This document shows positions 1-8,315 of a stretch of 20,538 nucleotides of DNA, piece after piece. The notes under the pieces are model-generated. The model had not been told where the DNA came from and did no database searches. It saw nothing but the letters and a program-made list of their open reading frames with translations. The translations under genes and the position numbers were made by a program. The stretch is taken from contig JADFMS010000025.1 of assembly GCA_022563775.1 (NCBI GenBank), forward strand, positions 1 through 20,538, written 5' to 3'. The stretch is from Fidelibacterota bacterium (GTDB lineage: Bacteria > Marinisomatota > SORT01). The number at the start of each line of letters is the position of its first letter. The stretch's first letter is position 1.

Positions 1-1306
1 CTACATACGAATAATCTCTTTCTCGAGGTTGCGGGTCCTCTTGATTCAGATATAGAACGATAGCCAGACCCGTCATAAAAAACAGGGTTAAAATGTTAAA
101 AGACTGTTTTGGATCTTTCCTATAATGATAAAATGCGCCAAAAAGACCGAGCAAAAACGGCAGCGCATAGAATTTAGAGATGTCCACTTCAGAAAATCCC
201 CTACCGACAAACTGCCAATTAAAATAACGCACGTACATCCTTTTAATCTGGTAATTCCAAAAATAATCCGCTTCTCCGTTGTATTTACTCGCCATTCGCG
301 GCTTCCATCTCTTTCTATCGAAAAATGGCGCATCTCCGTATTGCTCCCTGTTCAAATAAGAGACGAGTCTTTCGGTAGTGCTGGGATTATTCTCATTTAT
401 CGTAGGCGCTGCATTCGCTCTGACATAGATAAGAGCATATGTAGAGTATCCTATCGTGACCAATACAGCCGACATCAGGGATAACGCAAGGAGTTTTTTG
501 CCATTTTTGATACTATAGTATGTAAAGATGAACAAGAGTGTAATTACGGCAAATACACCTTTGAATGAGAATATATGAGCCAATCCGGGTAGTCCTTTTA
601 CAATACCGAGATAGATGAACAAAAACACAGCCCCGGTGATCGCCATGACCGCAAGAAAGGATTTCAGAGTTATTTTAAATTTTTTGAAATAAATTATCAG
701 AGCAACCACAGGAAGCGTAAGCAGACTGAGAAGATGCACTCCAAGTGCGAGTCCCATCAGATACGCTATCATTAACAAATAGTGGGAGGCTCCTCCCTCT
801 TCTTCATGTTCTAACCAGTGCAACGCCAGCCATACCACAAACGCCGTAAAAAGTACACTAAGAGCATATACCTCTGCTTCTACCGCGTTGAACCAGAAAC
901 TGTCCGACCATGCGAACGATAACGCTCCAATCACTCCACCTGTGTACGTCACCAATTTATCTTCAAACGTTTCGATTTTTCCCCGCCACTGTCTGATAAG
1001 CTTCACTATTATCAGATAGGTGAACATTACCGTCAGGGCGCTTGAGATTACAGAAAGTAAGTTTACACGATATGCAATATCTTCACCTATAGGCAACATT
1101 GTAAACAAACGAGCCAGGATAAGAAAGAACGGCGCTCCCGGTGGATGAGGAACCCCGAGGGTATAGGCAGTGGCAATATACTCACCGGCGTCCCAAAAAG
1201 ACACCGTCGGAGCGACAGTCTTAAAATAAGTTAAAAGACTTACCAGTAAAACTCCGGCTGCCACATATAAATTAACTCTATCGGTTTCTCTTATCAGATT
1301 GAACAT
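1..1306 (-). CDS. DUF2723 polytopic membrane protein, C-terminus missing
   Basis: The reading frame opens at ATG 1304-1306 and runs off the left edge after 435 codons without a stop. The family (DUF2723, related to TMEM260 and GT-C type membrane glycosyltransferases) is common in FCB bacteria. Visible features are a first membrane segment at about 12-29, then a loop with an Asp/Glu pair (D39 and E42 in WDAGE) and GVPHPPGAP at 51-59. Further hydrophobic segments lie at about 84-104, 121-137, 147-164, 178-205, 213-232 and beyond. A soluble stretch contains NPSTTERLVSYLNREQYGD, and ERDYSYV ends the visible part; both are typical of the family. The acidic pair after the first helix is where GT-C enzymes keep catalytic acids, so transfer of sugar from a lipid carrier in the inner membrane is plausible but unproven. 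The ATG directly abuts the stop codon of the DUF1844 gene, which suggests coupled translation. The usual family length is roughly twice what is seen. Confidence 0.88.
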   Translation of the reverse strand, partial: MFNLIRETDRVNLYVAAGVLLVSLLTYFKTVAPTVSFWDAGEYIATAYTLGVPHPPGAPFFLILARLFTMLPIGEDIAYRVNLLSVISSALTVMFTYLIIVKLIRQWRGKIETFEDKLVTYTGGVIGALSFAWSDSFWFNAVEAEVYALSVLFTAFVVWLALHWLEHEEEGGASHYLLMIAYLMGLALGVHLLSLLTLPVVALIIYFKKFKITLKSFLAVMAITGAVFLFIYLGIVKGLPGLAHIFSFKGVFAVITLLFIFTYYSIKNGKKLLALSLMSAVLVTIGYSTYALIYVRANAAPTINENNPSTTERLVSYLNREQYGDAPFFDRKRWKPRMASKYNGEADYFWNYQIKRMYVRYFNWQFVGRGFSEVDISKFYALPFLLGLFGAFYHYRKDPKQSFNILTLFFMTGLAIVLYLNQEDPQPRERDYSYV

Positions 1307-1705
1307 CTATTCTTTTTTTCCTTCATTATTTTCATCTGTCTTTTCTTTGCCGCTCTTTGTTTCCTCTTTTTCAGACGCTTCCGTATCCGGCTTGTCTTCG
1401 CTTTTTTCTTCTGTTTTCTCCTCCGACTCTGATTTTTCATCTTTCGCTTTTTCGTCCATGAAATTCATTTTCAACTCGTTCAAAGTTCGCGAAAGAATGC
1501 TATTTTCCTCATCCGTTAAATTTCCCTCCGACTTCTTTTTGAGCATATCAAGCATATCTATGGACATTTCAGCTTGAGACATATCCCTCTCTATTTTATC
1601 AGAGAGAGGATTCTTTATTTTACCCATATGAAGCATGGCAGCATTGTGCAGCGTCAGCACAAGGTTGACAAATAAAGGATCGAATTTATCCGAATTTTCA
1701 CTCAT
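1307..1705 (-). CDS. DUF1844 family small protein with charged tail
   Basis: This 132-residue soluble protein has an N-terminal part (about 5-75) that matches DUF1844: a DPLFVNLVLTLHNAAMLHMG segment, then an acidic, Met-rich helix (AEMSIDMLDMLKKKSEGNLT) and a third helix ending near residue 83. Family proteins are short, helical and of unknown function. They are often found near housekeeping genes. Residues 85-132 form a low-complexity tail made almost wholly of K, E, D, S and T with no predicted fold; the length of this tail is unlike the compact core. The start is supported by AGGA at 1711-1714, five bases before the ATG. The gene lies 76 nt after recG, and its TAG stop is followed immediately by the ATG of the DUF2723 gene. 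No clear terminator or promoter is visible in 1706-1781. Confidence 0.82.
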   Translation of the reverse strand: MSENSDKFDPLFVNLVLTLHNAAMLHMGKIKNPLSDKIERDMSQAEMSIDMLDMLKKKSEGNLTDEENSILSRTLNELKMNFMDEKAKDEKSESEEKTEEKSEDKPDTEASEKEETKSGKEKTDENNEGKKE

Positions 1706-1781
1706 AAAAGTCCTATATCAAAAGTTTCATAACAACAGACCGAGAAAGTTAGTAGCTAATTAGGTTTCCCGCAAATGTTAA

Positions 1782-3887
1782 TTACCCCGTTTCAATAAAT
1801 TTCAACCGTTCAGCGTAATCCTTCATAAACTTGTCTCTCAATAGTCTGTTGGCGGGTGAGCGTAGATGTGGATCGTTCTTTATCAGCCCGAAAGCGGCAA
1901 GTCGTGCCTTTTTAACGATATCTATATCGATTACTATATCCGCTAATTTGAAATTGGGAACTCCATGTTGTTGTTTACCGAAGAAGTCGCCATGACCTCT
2001 TTGTTTCAGGTCTTCATCGGCTATCTTAAACCCATTATCTGTTTCACAAATGACCTTAAGTCTTTTTCCGGCTGCCTCCCCCTTTGCATCACTTATCATT
2101 ATAAAATACGACTTTTCTCCTCCCCTGCCTATTCTTCCTCTCAACTGATGAAGTTGAGAAAGTCCGAACCGCTCTGCGTTCTCCACCAACATCACATTTG
2201 CGTTAGGAACATCTATTCCTACTTCGATAACGGTAGTGGCAACTAAAACATCAATATTTCCTTCGGAAAATTCACGCATAATATTTTCTTTCTCATCCGA
2301 GCTCAATCTACCGTGAAGGAGCGCTATCTTATGCTCCCGAAGCAAGTCCTCACTGAGTAATTGAAATCCCTCTTTAGCCGCAAGCAGATCCATCTTTTCT
2401 GATTCTTCTACAAGAGGATAAACAATAAAGGCTTGTCCACCCTTTTTCAGCTTATCACCGATGAATTCAAATATTTTTTTACGGCTCCCGGAGCCACGCA
2501 ACTCCGTCCTTACATTTCTTGTGCCTGCCGGCATATCCGTCAAAACAGAAATATCAAGGTCACCGTAAACGGATAAGCCGAGGGAGCGCGGGATTGGAGT
2601 GGCGCTCATGATGAGAATATCGGGATTTACTCCTTTTTTCATCATTTCAGCTCTCTGCTCCACTCCGAAACGGTGCTGTTCATCAATGGTCACAAACCCT
2701 AATTTATGGAAAATAACATCCTTATAGATAAGAGCATGCGTTCCTATAATCAGATTCGCTTCACCGCTTGAAACTTTGTCGAACAGTTTCTGCCTCTCTG
2801 ATTTCGATTGACCGCCAACTATATGAACAATATTTACAGCTGTGTTATTAAATAACTTAACCGCATTTTTATAATGTTGTTCAGATAATATTTCAGTCGG
2901 AGCCATAATTGCAGATTGATATCCCGAACCGATAGGGACAGAAGCCGCTAAAAGCGCTACCACAGTCTTTCCGGAACCTACATCGCCCTGTAGCAAACGC
3001 TGCATCGGCTCACGCTCAGCCATATCCTTTCGAATCTCCTTTAACACGGATTGCTGAGAATCGGTCAATTCGAACGGCAACGACTTTAACATCGTTTTGA
3101 ACAATTGACCTCTATGGGTGAATTTAATTCCAACTCGCCCCATCTTCACAGACCGTTTTCTGACAGCCAACAAAAGTTGATAAAAGAAAAGTTCGTCATA
3201 TTTTATCCGATGTATAGCCTGTTCAAGTAAATTTTCATCTTCACAAAAATGGATTTGTCTCAACGCTTCCGGCAATTCCATCAGGTTTTCTTTTGCTATC
3301 AGTTCCTCGGGAAGGTGGTCATGTACCTGTTTTGATAACTGATAAATAGAATTTTTTAATATCTTCATCATCCCGTTCGAATCAAGTTTTACTTTTTTAA
3401 GCTCCTCTGTTGAAGGATATACAGGAATTATTGCGCCGGTTTTGAGAGGATTTTGACCTTCGCCAAGCAGATCGAATTCGGGATGAACCATTGTGAATTG
3501 GTTTCCGAAGATTCCCACCTTACCGTATATGGCTATACTTTGATCTTCCTTGAATTTGTTCTGCACATACCTGATTCCGTTAAACCAAACGCAGGAGATA
3601 TATCCTGTGCCATCTTCTACATTAAGCTTAAATCTCTTTTTCCTGCCCCTTTCGATTCCCATAGAGACAACTTCACCGACTACCGTAGCCAAATCGTCTT
3701 TTTTGAGTTCGGAAATGGGAGTAATAGTTCGCCTGTCAAGATATCGTCTCGGATAATAATACAATAGGTCACCGGCATTTTGAATTCCGATAGACTGCAA
3801 AGCAGCCCCCCTCTTAGGTCCGATCCCTTTTAGATATTGAATTGAGGTTGAAAGATCTATTCCGGCTTCCGCCATATTATCAATCAC
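1782..3887 (-). CDS. recG: ATP-dependent DNA helicase RecG
   Basis: RecG is a double-stranded DNA translocase that regresses stalled replication forks and processes branched recombination intermediates in the cytoplasm. The 701-aa length fits the family (E. coli 693). Order of parts: an N-terminal helix-hairpin stretch (LKGIGPKRGAAL at 19-30), then the OB-fold wedge domain (about 60-150). Helicase domain 1 carries Walker A GDVGSGKT at 301-308, DEQHRFG at 402-408 and motif III SAT at 428-430. Helicase domain 2 carries TTVIEVGIDVPNAN at 551-564 and motif VI QLRGRIGRGG at 581-590. The C-terminal RGHGDFFGKQQHG at 630-642 is the RecG-specific region. All motifs look intact. The start is uncertain: the frame opens with GTG at 3885-3887, and an in-frame ATG lies four codons later at 3873-3875. 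Neither has a good ribosome-binding site. The gene follows valS after 40 nt. Confidence 0.96.
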   Translation of the reverse strand: MIDNMAEAGIDLSTSIQYLKGIGPKRGAALQSIGIQNAGDLLYYYPRRYLDRRTITPISELKKDDLATVVGEVVSMGIERGRKKRFKLNVEDGTGYISCVWFNGIRYVQNKFKEDQSIAIYGKVGIFGNQFTMVHPEFDLLGEGQNPLKTGAIIPVYPSTEELKKVKLDSNGMMKILKNSIYQLSKQVHDHLPEELIAKENLMELPEALRQIHFCEDENLLEQAIHRIKYDELFFYQLLLAVRKRSVKMGRVGIKFTHRGQLFKTMLKSLPFELTDSQQSVLKEIRKDMAEREPMQRLLQGDVGSGKTVVALLAASVPIGSGYQSAIMAPTEILSEQHYKNAVKLFNNTAVNIVHIVGGQSKSERQKLFDKVSSGEANLIIGTHALIYKDVIFHKLGFVTIDEQHRFGVEQRAEMMKKGVNPDILIMSATPIPRSLGLSVYGDLDISVLTDMPAGTRNVRTELRGSGSRKKIFEFIGDKLKKGGQAFIVYPLVEESEKMDLLAAKEGFQLLSEDLLREHKIALLHGRLSSDEKENIMREFSEGNIDVLVATTVIEVGIDVPNANVMLVENAERFGLSQLHQLRGRIGRGGEKSYFIMISDAKGEAAGKRLKVICETDNGFKIADEDLKQRGHGDFFGKQQHGVPNFKLADIVIDIDIVKKARLAAFGLIKNDPHLRSPANRLLRDKFMKDYAERLKFIETG

Positions 3888-3927
3888 TCAGTGATAGTAG
3901 TGAACGCAGCGCGCTTCTATTAGATTA

Positions 3928-6567
3928 TTATGAAGCAATTGAAAGCCACTTAAGATTTGTTTTTATCTTGCTGACTTTTTCAGAAAAATCATGCTCTTTC
4001 TGCCGTTCTTTTTCTACAATATCCGGTGGAGCATTTTTCATAAAAGACTTATTTGTTAATTTATTTTTAACAGATCTTAAGGCATTTTCCACATTGCTCA
4101 AATCCTTGTTAAGCCTTTGAATCTCTAAATCAACATCTATTAATCCTTCTAAGGGTAAGATGACTTCCATATTTCTAACTACATCCGTAGCAGCAAGTTT
4201 AGGCCTCTCGGATTTGCCATTGAATTCTATGGAATCAAGCTTGCAGAGATTCTCAATGTATGACCGGTTATCTTCGATGATTTGCAGATTTGCCTCAGAG
4301 TCGGATTTAAGCAGTAAGTTTGCTCTGACCGATGGCGGAACGCTCATCTGACTCCTAATTGTACGGACAGCGGAACTCAGCTCCTGAATTAGCGACATCT
4401 TCTCTTCAGCAGCCTCGTTCATCATTTTTTCTGAAGCGTTGGGCATTGAAGAGAGCATTATACTTTTTTCACCCGAAAGCGCTGTGTATACTTCCTCCGT
4501 GATAAACGGTACAAAAGGATGAAGAAGTTGCATAGTTCCCTTAAATACATGAACTGCAACAGATAGAGCGGATTTTACGCTCTCCGGGTCTTTGGAATAC
4601 AGGCGGTCTTTTATTAATTCAAGATACCAATCGCAATATTCTTTCCAAAAAAACTTATATGCATTATCCAAAGCGGAACTGACTCTGAAATTTTCTATGT
4701 CATCACTAATAGCAGCTATCGCTGCGTTATAACGTGAAATAATCCACTCATCCGCTAATTCCAATTGTTCATAATTTATATCAGGAAGCTCACTATCATC
4801 ACGATTTGACGATATGAAACGATATGCGTTCCAAATTTTATTTGTGAAATTCCTTCCAATTTCAAAATCTTTTTCGCCTATTTTTATATCTTGCCCCTCA
4901 GGAGCCAGACTTAATAGGGAATACCGCACTGCATCGGCGCTATAAAGATCTACCATTTTGAGAGGATCGATTCCATTTCCGAGAGATTTACTCATCTTGC
5001 GTCCCTGCTCGTCCCTGACTATTCCATGCAGGTATACGTCAGAGAAAGGAATATCGTCCATAAATTCCAATCCGGACATAATCATGCGCGCTACCCAAAA
5101 GAACAAGATTTCATTGCCCGTAACCAGGGTGTTAGTAGGATAAAATGATTCTAATTCAGCTGTCTTATCCGGCCAACCCAATGTGGAAAAAGGCCAAAGC
5201 CAAGAAGAAAACCACGTATCGAGCACATCCGGATCCTGCTTCAACGCACCGGAACAGTGAGAACATTTTTCAGGTTCTTCTCTCGCTACACTGATTTCAC
5301 CGCACTCCTGGCAATGATAAGCCGGTATCCGATGTCCCCACCACAACTGTCGCGATATGCACCAATCCCTGATATTTTCCATCCAATGATCATAGGTTTT
5401 AATCCATTTCTTCGGATGAAGTTTTATTTTACCCGATTTTACAGCATCAAGCGCTTTCTCAGCTAACGGTCCTATTTTTACAAACCACTGTTCGGACAAA
5501 TACGGCTCTACGATAGTACTACACCTATAACAGTGTCCGACGCTATGGTCGTGGTCTTCCGTTTTAACTAAAAATCCACCTGCTTCGAGGTCCTTCAGAA
5601 TTTGCTCTCTTGCCTCAAAGCGATCTAAACCTGAATATTGACCCGCATTTTCGTTGAGTGATCCGTCTTCGTTCAGAATATTTATTTTTTCAAGACCATG
5701 TCTAACGCCCATTTCGAAATCGTTCGGGTCGTGAGCCGGAGTTACCTTAACTACACCGGTGCCGAATTCGGGATCGACAAATGAATCGGCTATGACTTTC
5801 AACTTTCTATTCAGTAAGGGTAAAATGACGGTCTTTCCGAGAAGCTTTTTATAACGCTCATCATCAGGATTTACCGCAACCGCGGTATCTCCAAGCATAG
5901 TTTCCGGGCGTGTGGTAGCCACCGTTACGAACTCCGAACTTCCTTCAATCGGATATTTCAAATGCCATAAGTGACCGCGGAGCTCTTTATGCTCTACTTC
6001 CTCATCGGAAAGAGCAGTCCCGCACCTGGGGCACCAATTTATTATGTATTTCGCTCTGTATATATGGCCCCGTTCATATAAGGAGACAAAGACTTCATTA
6101 ACCGCTTTAGAAAGCTGCTCATCCATAGTGAATACTTCTCTATCCCAATCACAGGCAAAACCCAATGTTTTCAGCTGCTGGATGATTTTGCCACCCTTCT
6201 CCTGCTTCCATTCCCATACCCGTTCTACGAATTTTTCTCGACCGAGATCATGCCTGTTGAGTCCCTCCTTCGCCAATTGATTTTCAACCACATTCTGTGT
6301 TGCGATACCGGCATGATCCATTCCGGGCATCCAGAGAGTTTCGTATCCTCTCATTTTTTTATATCGAATAAAAATATCCTGAATGGTGTTGTTGAGAGCG
6401 TGACCTATATGCAGTTCAGCGGTAACATTCGGCGGCGGAATCACTATCGTATAAAACTCTTTGCGAGATTTCGGATCGGCGTGGAAAAAACCGTTTTCCA
6501 GCCAGAAGTCGTACCAACGTTTTTCCACACCCTTCGGGTTATAGATTTTACTTATTTCTTTTTTCAT
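3928..6567 (-). CDS. valS: Valyl-tRNA synthetase
   Basis: This class Ia aminoacyl-tRNA synthetase charges tRNA-Val and edits misactivated threonine; it is cytoplasmic and essential. The 879-aa length is normal. The HIGH motif is at 53-56 (after PPPNVT at 44-49) and KMSKS at 524-528. The editing domain (about 195-345) includes TTRPETMLGDTAVAV. Eight cysteines sit in four CxxC pairs (C179/C182, C346/C349, C419/C422, C435/C438), matching the two zinc sites known in Thermus ValRS. An anticodon-binding helical domain covers about 610-740. A C-terminal coiled-coil arm (about 808-875) has the usual family form ending in NAPPDIVEKERQK. The ATG at 6565-6567 lies two bases after the stop of the cyclic-nucleotide-binding gene, so translation is probably coupled. 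No strong ribosome-binding site is visible. Nothing is missing or truncated. Confidence 0.97.
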   Translation of the reverse strand: MKKEISKIYNPKGVEKRWYDFWLENGFFHADPKSRKEFYTIVIPPPNVTAELHIGHALNNTIQDIFIRYKKMRGYETLWMPGMDHAGIATQNVVENQLAKEGLNRHDLGREKFVERVWEWKQEKGGKIIQQLKTLGFACDWDREVFTMDEQLSKAVNEVFVSLYERGHIYRAKYIINWCPRCGTALSDEEVEHKELRGHLWHLKYPIEGSSEFVTVATTRPETMLGDTAVAVNPDDERYKKLLGKTVILPLLNRKLKVIADSFVDPEFGTGVVKVTPAHDPNDFEMGVRHGLEKINILNEDGSLNENAGQYSGLDRFEAREQILKDLEAGGFLVKTEDHDHSVGHCYRCSTIVEPYLSEQWFVKIGPLAEKALDAVKSGKIKLHPKKWIKTYDHWMENIRDWCISRQLWWGHRIPAYHCQECGEISVAREEPEKCSHCSGALKQDPDVLDTWFSSWLWPFSTLGWPDKTAELESFYPTNTLVTGNEILFFWVARMIMSGLEFMDDIPFSDVYLHGIVRDEQGRKMSKSLGNGIDPLKMVDLYSADAVRYSLLSLAPEGQDIKIGEKDFEIGRNFTNKIWNAYRFISSNRDDSELPDINYEQLELADEWIISRYNAAIAAISDDIENFRVSSALDNAYKFFWKEYCDWYLELIKDRLYSKDPESVKSALSVAVHVFKGTMQLLHPFVPFITEEVYTALSGEKSIMLSSMPNASEKMMNEAAEEKMSLIQELSSAVRTIRSQMSVPPSVRANLLLKSDSEANLQIIEDNRSYIENLCKLDSIEFNGKSERPKLAATDVVRNMEVILPLEGLIDVDLEIQRLNKDLSNVENALRSVKNKLTNKSFMKNAPPDIVEKERQKEHDFSEKVSKIKTNLKWLSIAS

Positions 6568-6569
6568 AA

Positions 6570-7079
6570 TTACTGCTTTGAAAGGGCTAAACTGAAGGCA
6601 GTAGTTATTTTTAGCACATTATTGTTCGTGGTACGTAGTCTCTGACAAAGAACTTCCGCTATGTTTCCTAAAAGAATTGTGCCGAGAACCGGGTCTTTTT
6701 CCATTAATTCCTTAAAATCCTTTTTGGACAGTCTGGCTATCGAAGAGTTTGAAGTGGTGCGAACAGTGGCAGTCCTGATGCCGTCTTTCTCTATTAAACC
6801 CACTTCTCCGAAAAAGGTTTTAACAGTTGCGTTAAGCCTGATGAGAGATTTTTCTCGGTTGTCGGTTTCAGAATTATCTAAATTCAGGGTAAGCGCCTGG
6901 GTGATCTCCACCTCTCCTTCCAATAATAGAAAGAGCGATGTTCCGACATCACCTTCCGAGAAGATAGTTTCGTTCTCTTCGTATCTGCGTTCAACGAGCT
7001 TTTCGCAAACTTCATCAAGTTGCTCAGCATTCAAATCTTTGAATATTGCGAAATCTTCTATTTTTGTTTTGTCGATCAT
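6570..7079 (-). CDS. Stand-alone cyclic-nucleotide-binding domain protein
   Basis: This 169-residue soluble protein consists of little more than one CAP_ED / cyclic-nucleotide-binding domain (about 8-145). It has no helix-turn-helix, kinase or membrane segment, so it is not a CRP-type transcription factor. The beta-roll is recognisable from YEENETIFSEGDVGTSLFLL and EGEVEI. The phosphate-binding cassette reads FGEVGLIEKDGIRTATV at about 90-106. Its Glu (E92) and Arg (R102) fall at the same spacing as E72 and R82 of E. coli CRP, so the domain looks competent to bind a cyclic nucleotide. Residue T103 after the Arg is the position that favours cGMP in protein kinase G, but this does not establish specificity. 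An enlarged polar loop (about 62-88) precedes the cassette. The gene starts three bases after the K+ channel stop and ends two bases before valS. A regulatory partner role for the channel is an inference from this adjacency. Confidence 0.85.
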   Translation of the reverse strand: MIDKTKIEDFAIFKDLNAEQLDEVCEKLVERRYEENETIFSEGDVGTSLFLLLEGEVEITQALTLNLDNSETDNREKSLIRLNATVKTFFGEVGLIEKDGIRTATVRTTSNSSIARLSKKDFKELMEKDPVLGTILLGNIAEVLCQRLRTTNNNVLKITTAFSLALSKQ

Positions 7080-7082
7080 AAC

Positions 7083-8249
7083 TTAATTTTGTTTTTCACC
7101 TATTATTAATGCAACATCATGACTTTCGATTATCAGATTGTTGGGTGGGTTTATTTCTACTCGATGCCCTTTTTCGCTTTCAAGATTTATACCCGATTCA
7201 GCAAACTTCCGTTCTATGAATTGATCTAACGAGGAAGCATCAGAGGTCAGCACATCGGAAATTTTAACGGCTTTCCTTTCAGATGTAATACCTATCAGTA
7301 TTCCATCGCCTGATTCTTTGAAATAATTCGATAATTCTCCAAAGGTATTTCCCACTTTATTATCAGGAATTTCTATCCGCTGAAGATTCATCCTTACGTT
7401 GTAATTCAAAAGCTCGGAAAATGTTTGAGGTATCCCGGGATTAGCCACATGGGAAGCAAGAAAAAACCCCGTGAATTCATCGCGAATAATTATATCATCT
7501 ACATTTGCCCGCCTAAGATGTCCCTTCGATGCCTGGTTAAGTATATGAGCATATACCTTGAGAGAAGGGTTCATTGCTTTGAGAGTCAGTGTCGTAAGAA
7601 GCGTTCGTTCGTCGGGTTCAATCGTTGATAAAGTGCTGTTATCCGGTGTGATAAGAACCGTGTCCGCTTCTCGCGTATTTGCGAGATCAAGAATATTTTC
7701 GCTGGTGAAATCTCCTCGCACGTATTTTATTTCTAATTCTTTGTGCTTGAAGATGATATTGTTTATATCATCTTCAGAAAGCTCATTAATAAGCACTATC
7801 TTCAAATTATCGGTGTTGCTCAGTGACAGCAAAGATTCTAATAGAGATTCTGAATATTCATTCCAGCCGCAGATGATTATATGACCTTCAAATTTAATTT
7901 TTTCCAATCCTTTTCCCTCTCGTATTTTTCTCGCTACGTAAATTGAAGAGATCGTAGCAGTGAACATTGAAACAAGCGCTACGCCGGAAAACATAATGAA
8001 TGCGCCCGCTATCCTGCCTCCAATTGTGACCGGTACCATATCCCCGTAACCGACTGTCGTCATGGTAACCAGCGCCCACCAGATGGAATCGAATATGGTA
8101 TCAAAATGTTCTGCGCCTTCTCCTTTTTCAAAATAAAACACCACCACTGCTCCGAACGTCATTACACCGAATATGGCGAGGAATACTTTGTGTATCATAC
8201 CCTTGGTTAAAATCTTTAATCCCGATCTTATTTTACGCAATATTTTCAA
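7083..8249 (-). CDS. MthK-like two-TM potassium channel with RCK (TrkA) domain
   Basis: This is an inner-membrane K+ channel subunit of 388 aa that would assemble as a tetramer. Order: a short basic N-terminus, TM1 (about 20-40), a pore helix, the selectivity filter TVGYGD at 65-70, and TM2 (about 77-105). RCK_N/TrkA-N follows (about 120-245), starting HIIICGWNEYSE, and then RCK_C/TrkA-C (about 286-386). The CGW-type start of the Rossmann fold, in place of GxGxxG, matches MthK (CGWSES). VRGDFTSENI near 177-186 aligns with the MthK segment that holds a calcium ligand, D184, so gating by Ca2+ or another ligand is possible but not shown. RCK_C appears to carry about 30 extra residues (about 330-365). 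The frame begins with TTG at 8247-8249; no upstream ATG is in frame. The next ATG is residue 18, only just before TM1, so the start is uncertain. It is the first gene of the left operon. Confidence 0.9.
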   Translation of the reverse strand: MKILRKIRSGLKILTKGMIHKVFLAIFGVMTFGAVVVFYFEKGEGAEHFDTIFDSIWWALVTMTTVGYGDMVPVTIGGRIAGAFIMFSGVALVSMFTATISSIYVARKIREGKGLEKIKFEGHIIICGWNEYSESLLESLLSLSNTDNLKIVLINELSEDDINNIIFKHKELEIKYVRGDFTSENILDLANTREADTVLITPDNSTLSTIEPDERTLLTTLTLKAMNPSLKVYAHILNQASKGHLRRANVDDIIIRDEFTGFFLASHVANPGIPQTFSELLNYNVRMNLQRIEIPDNKVGNTFGELSNYFKESGDGILIGITSERKAVKISDVLTSDASSLDQFIERKFAESGINLESEKGHRVEINPPNNLIIESHDVALIIGEKQN

Positions 8250-8275
8250 AAGAATGACTTCACCCTTACTGGTTG

Positions 8276-8304
8276 ATAATATAGCTACAAGCGTGTAATG
8301 TCAA
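8276..8304 (-). promoter_or_regulatory. Sigma-70-type promoter for the channel-valS-recG operon
   Basis: Read on the minus strand, TTGACA (8299-8304, a perfect -35) is followed by a 17-bp spacer and TATTAT (8276-8281, five of six consensus bases). Transcription would start near 8269, giving a leader of about 20 nt before the TTG start at 8249. The site lies in the 66-nt gap just after the rlmD stop codon and faces the channel gene. It is the best promoter match seen in the window. Confidence 0.75.
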
Positions 8305-8315
8305 TAATTTTCCTG

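Noticed and set aside
125..484. A 119-codon plus-strand open frame near the left edge.
   Set aside because: It overlaps the DUF2723 gene, whose minus-strand frame carries family hallmarks (NREQYGD, ERDYSYV). No features were seen in the antisense product.
1299..1577. A Ser/Phe-rich open frame on the plus strand.
   Set aside because: It is the complement of the Lys/Glu-rich DUF1844 tail; its composition is a by-product of the purine-rich coding strand.
6570..7079. The cyclic-nucleotide-binding protein as a CRP/FNR transcription regulator.
   Set aside because: The protein ends at 169 residues with no helix-turn-helix after the binding domain.
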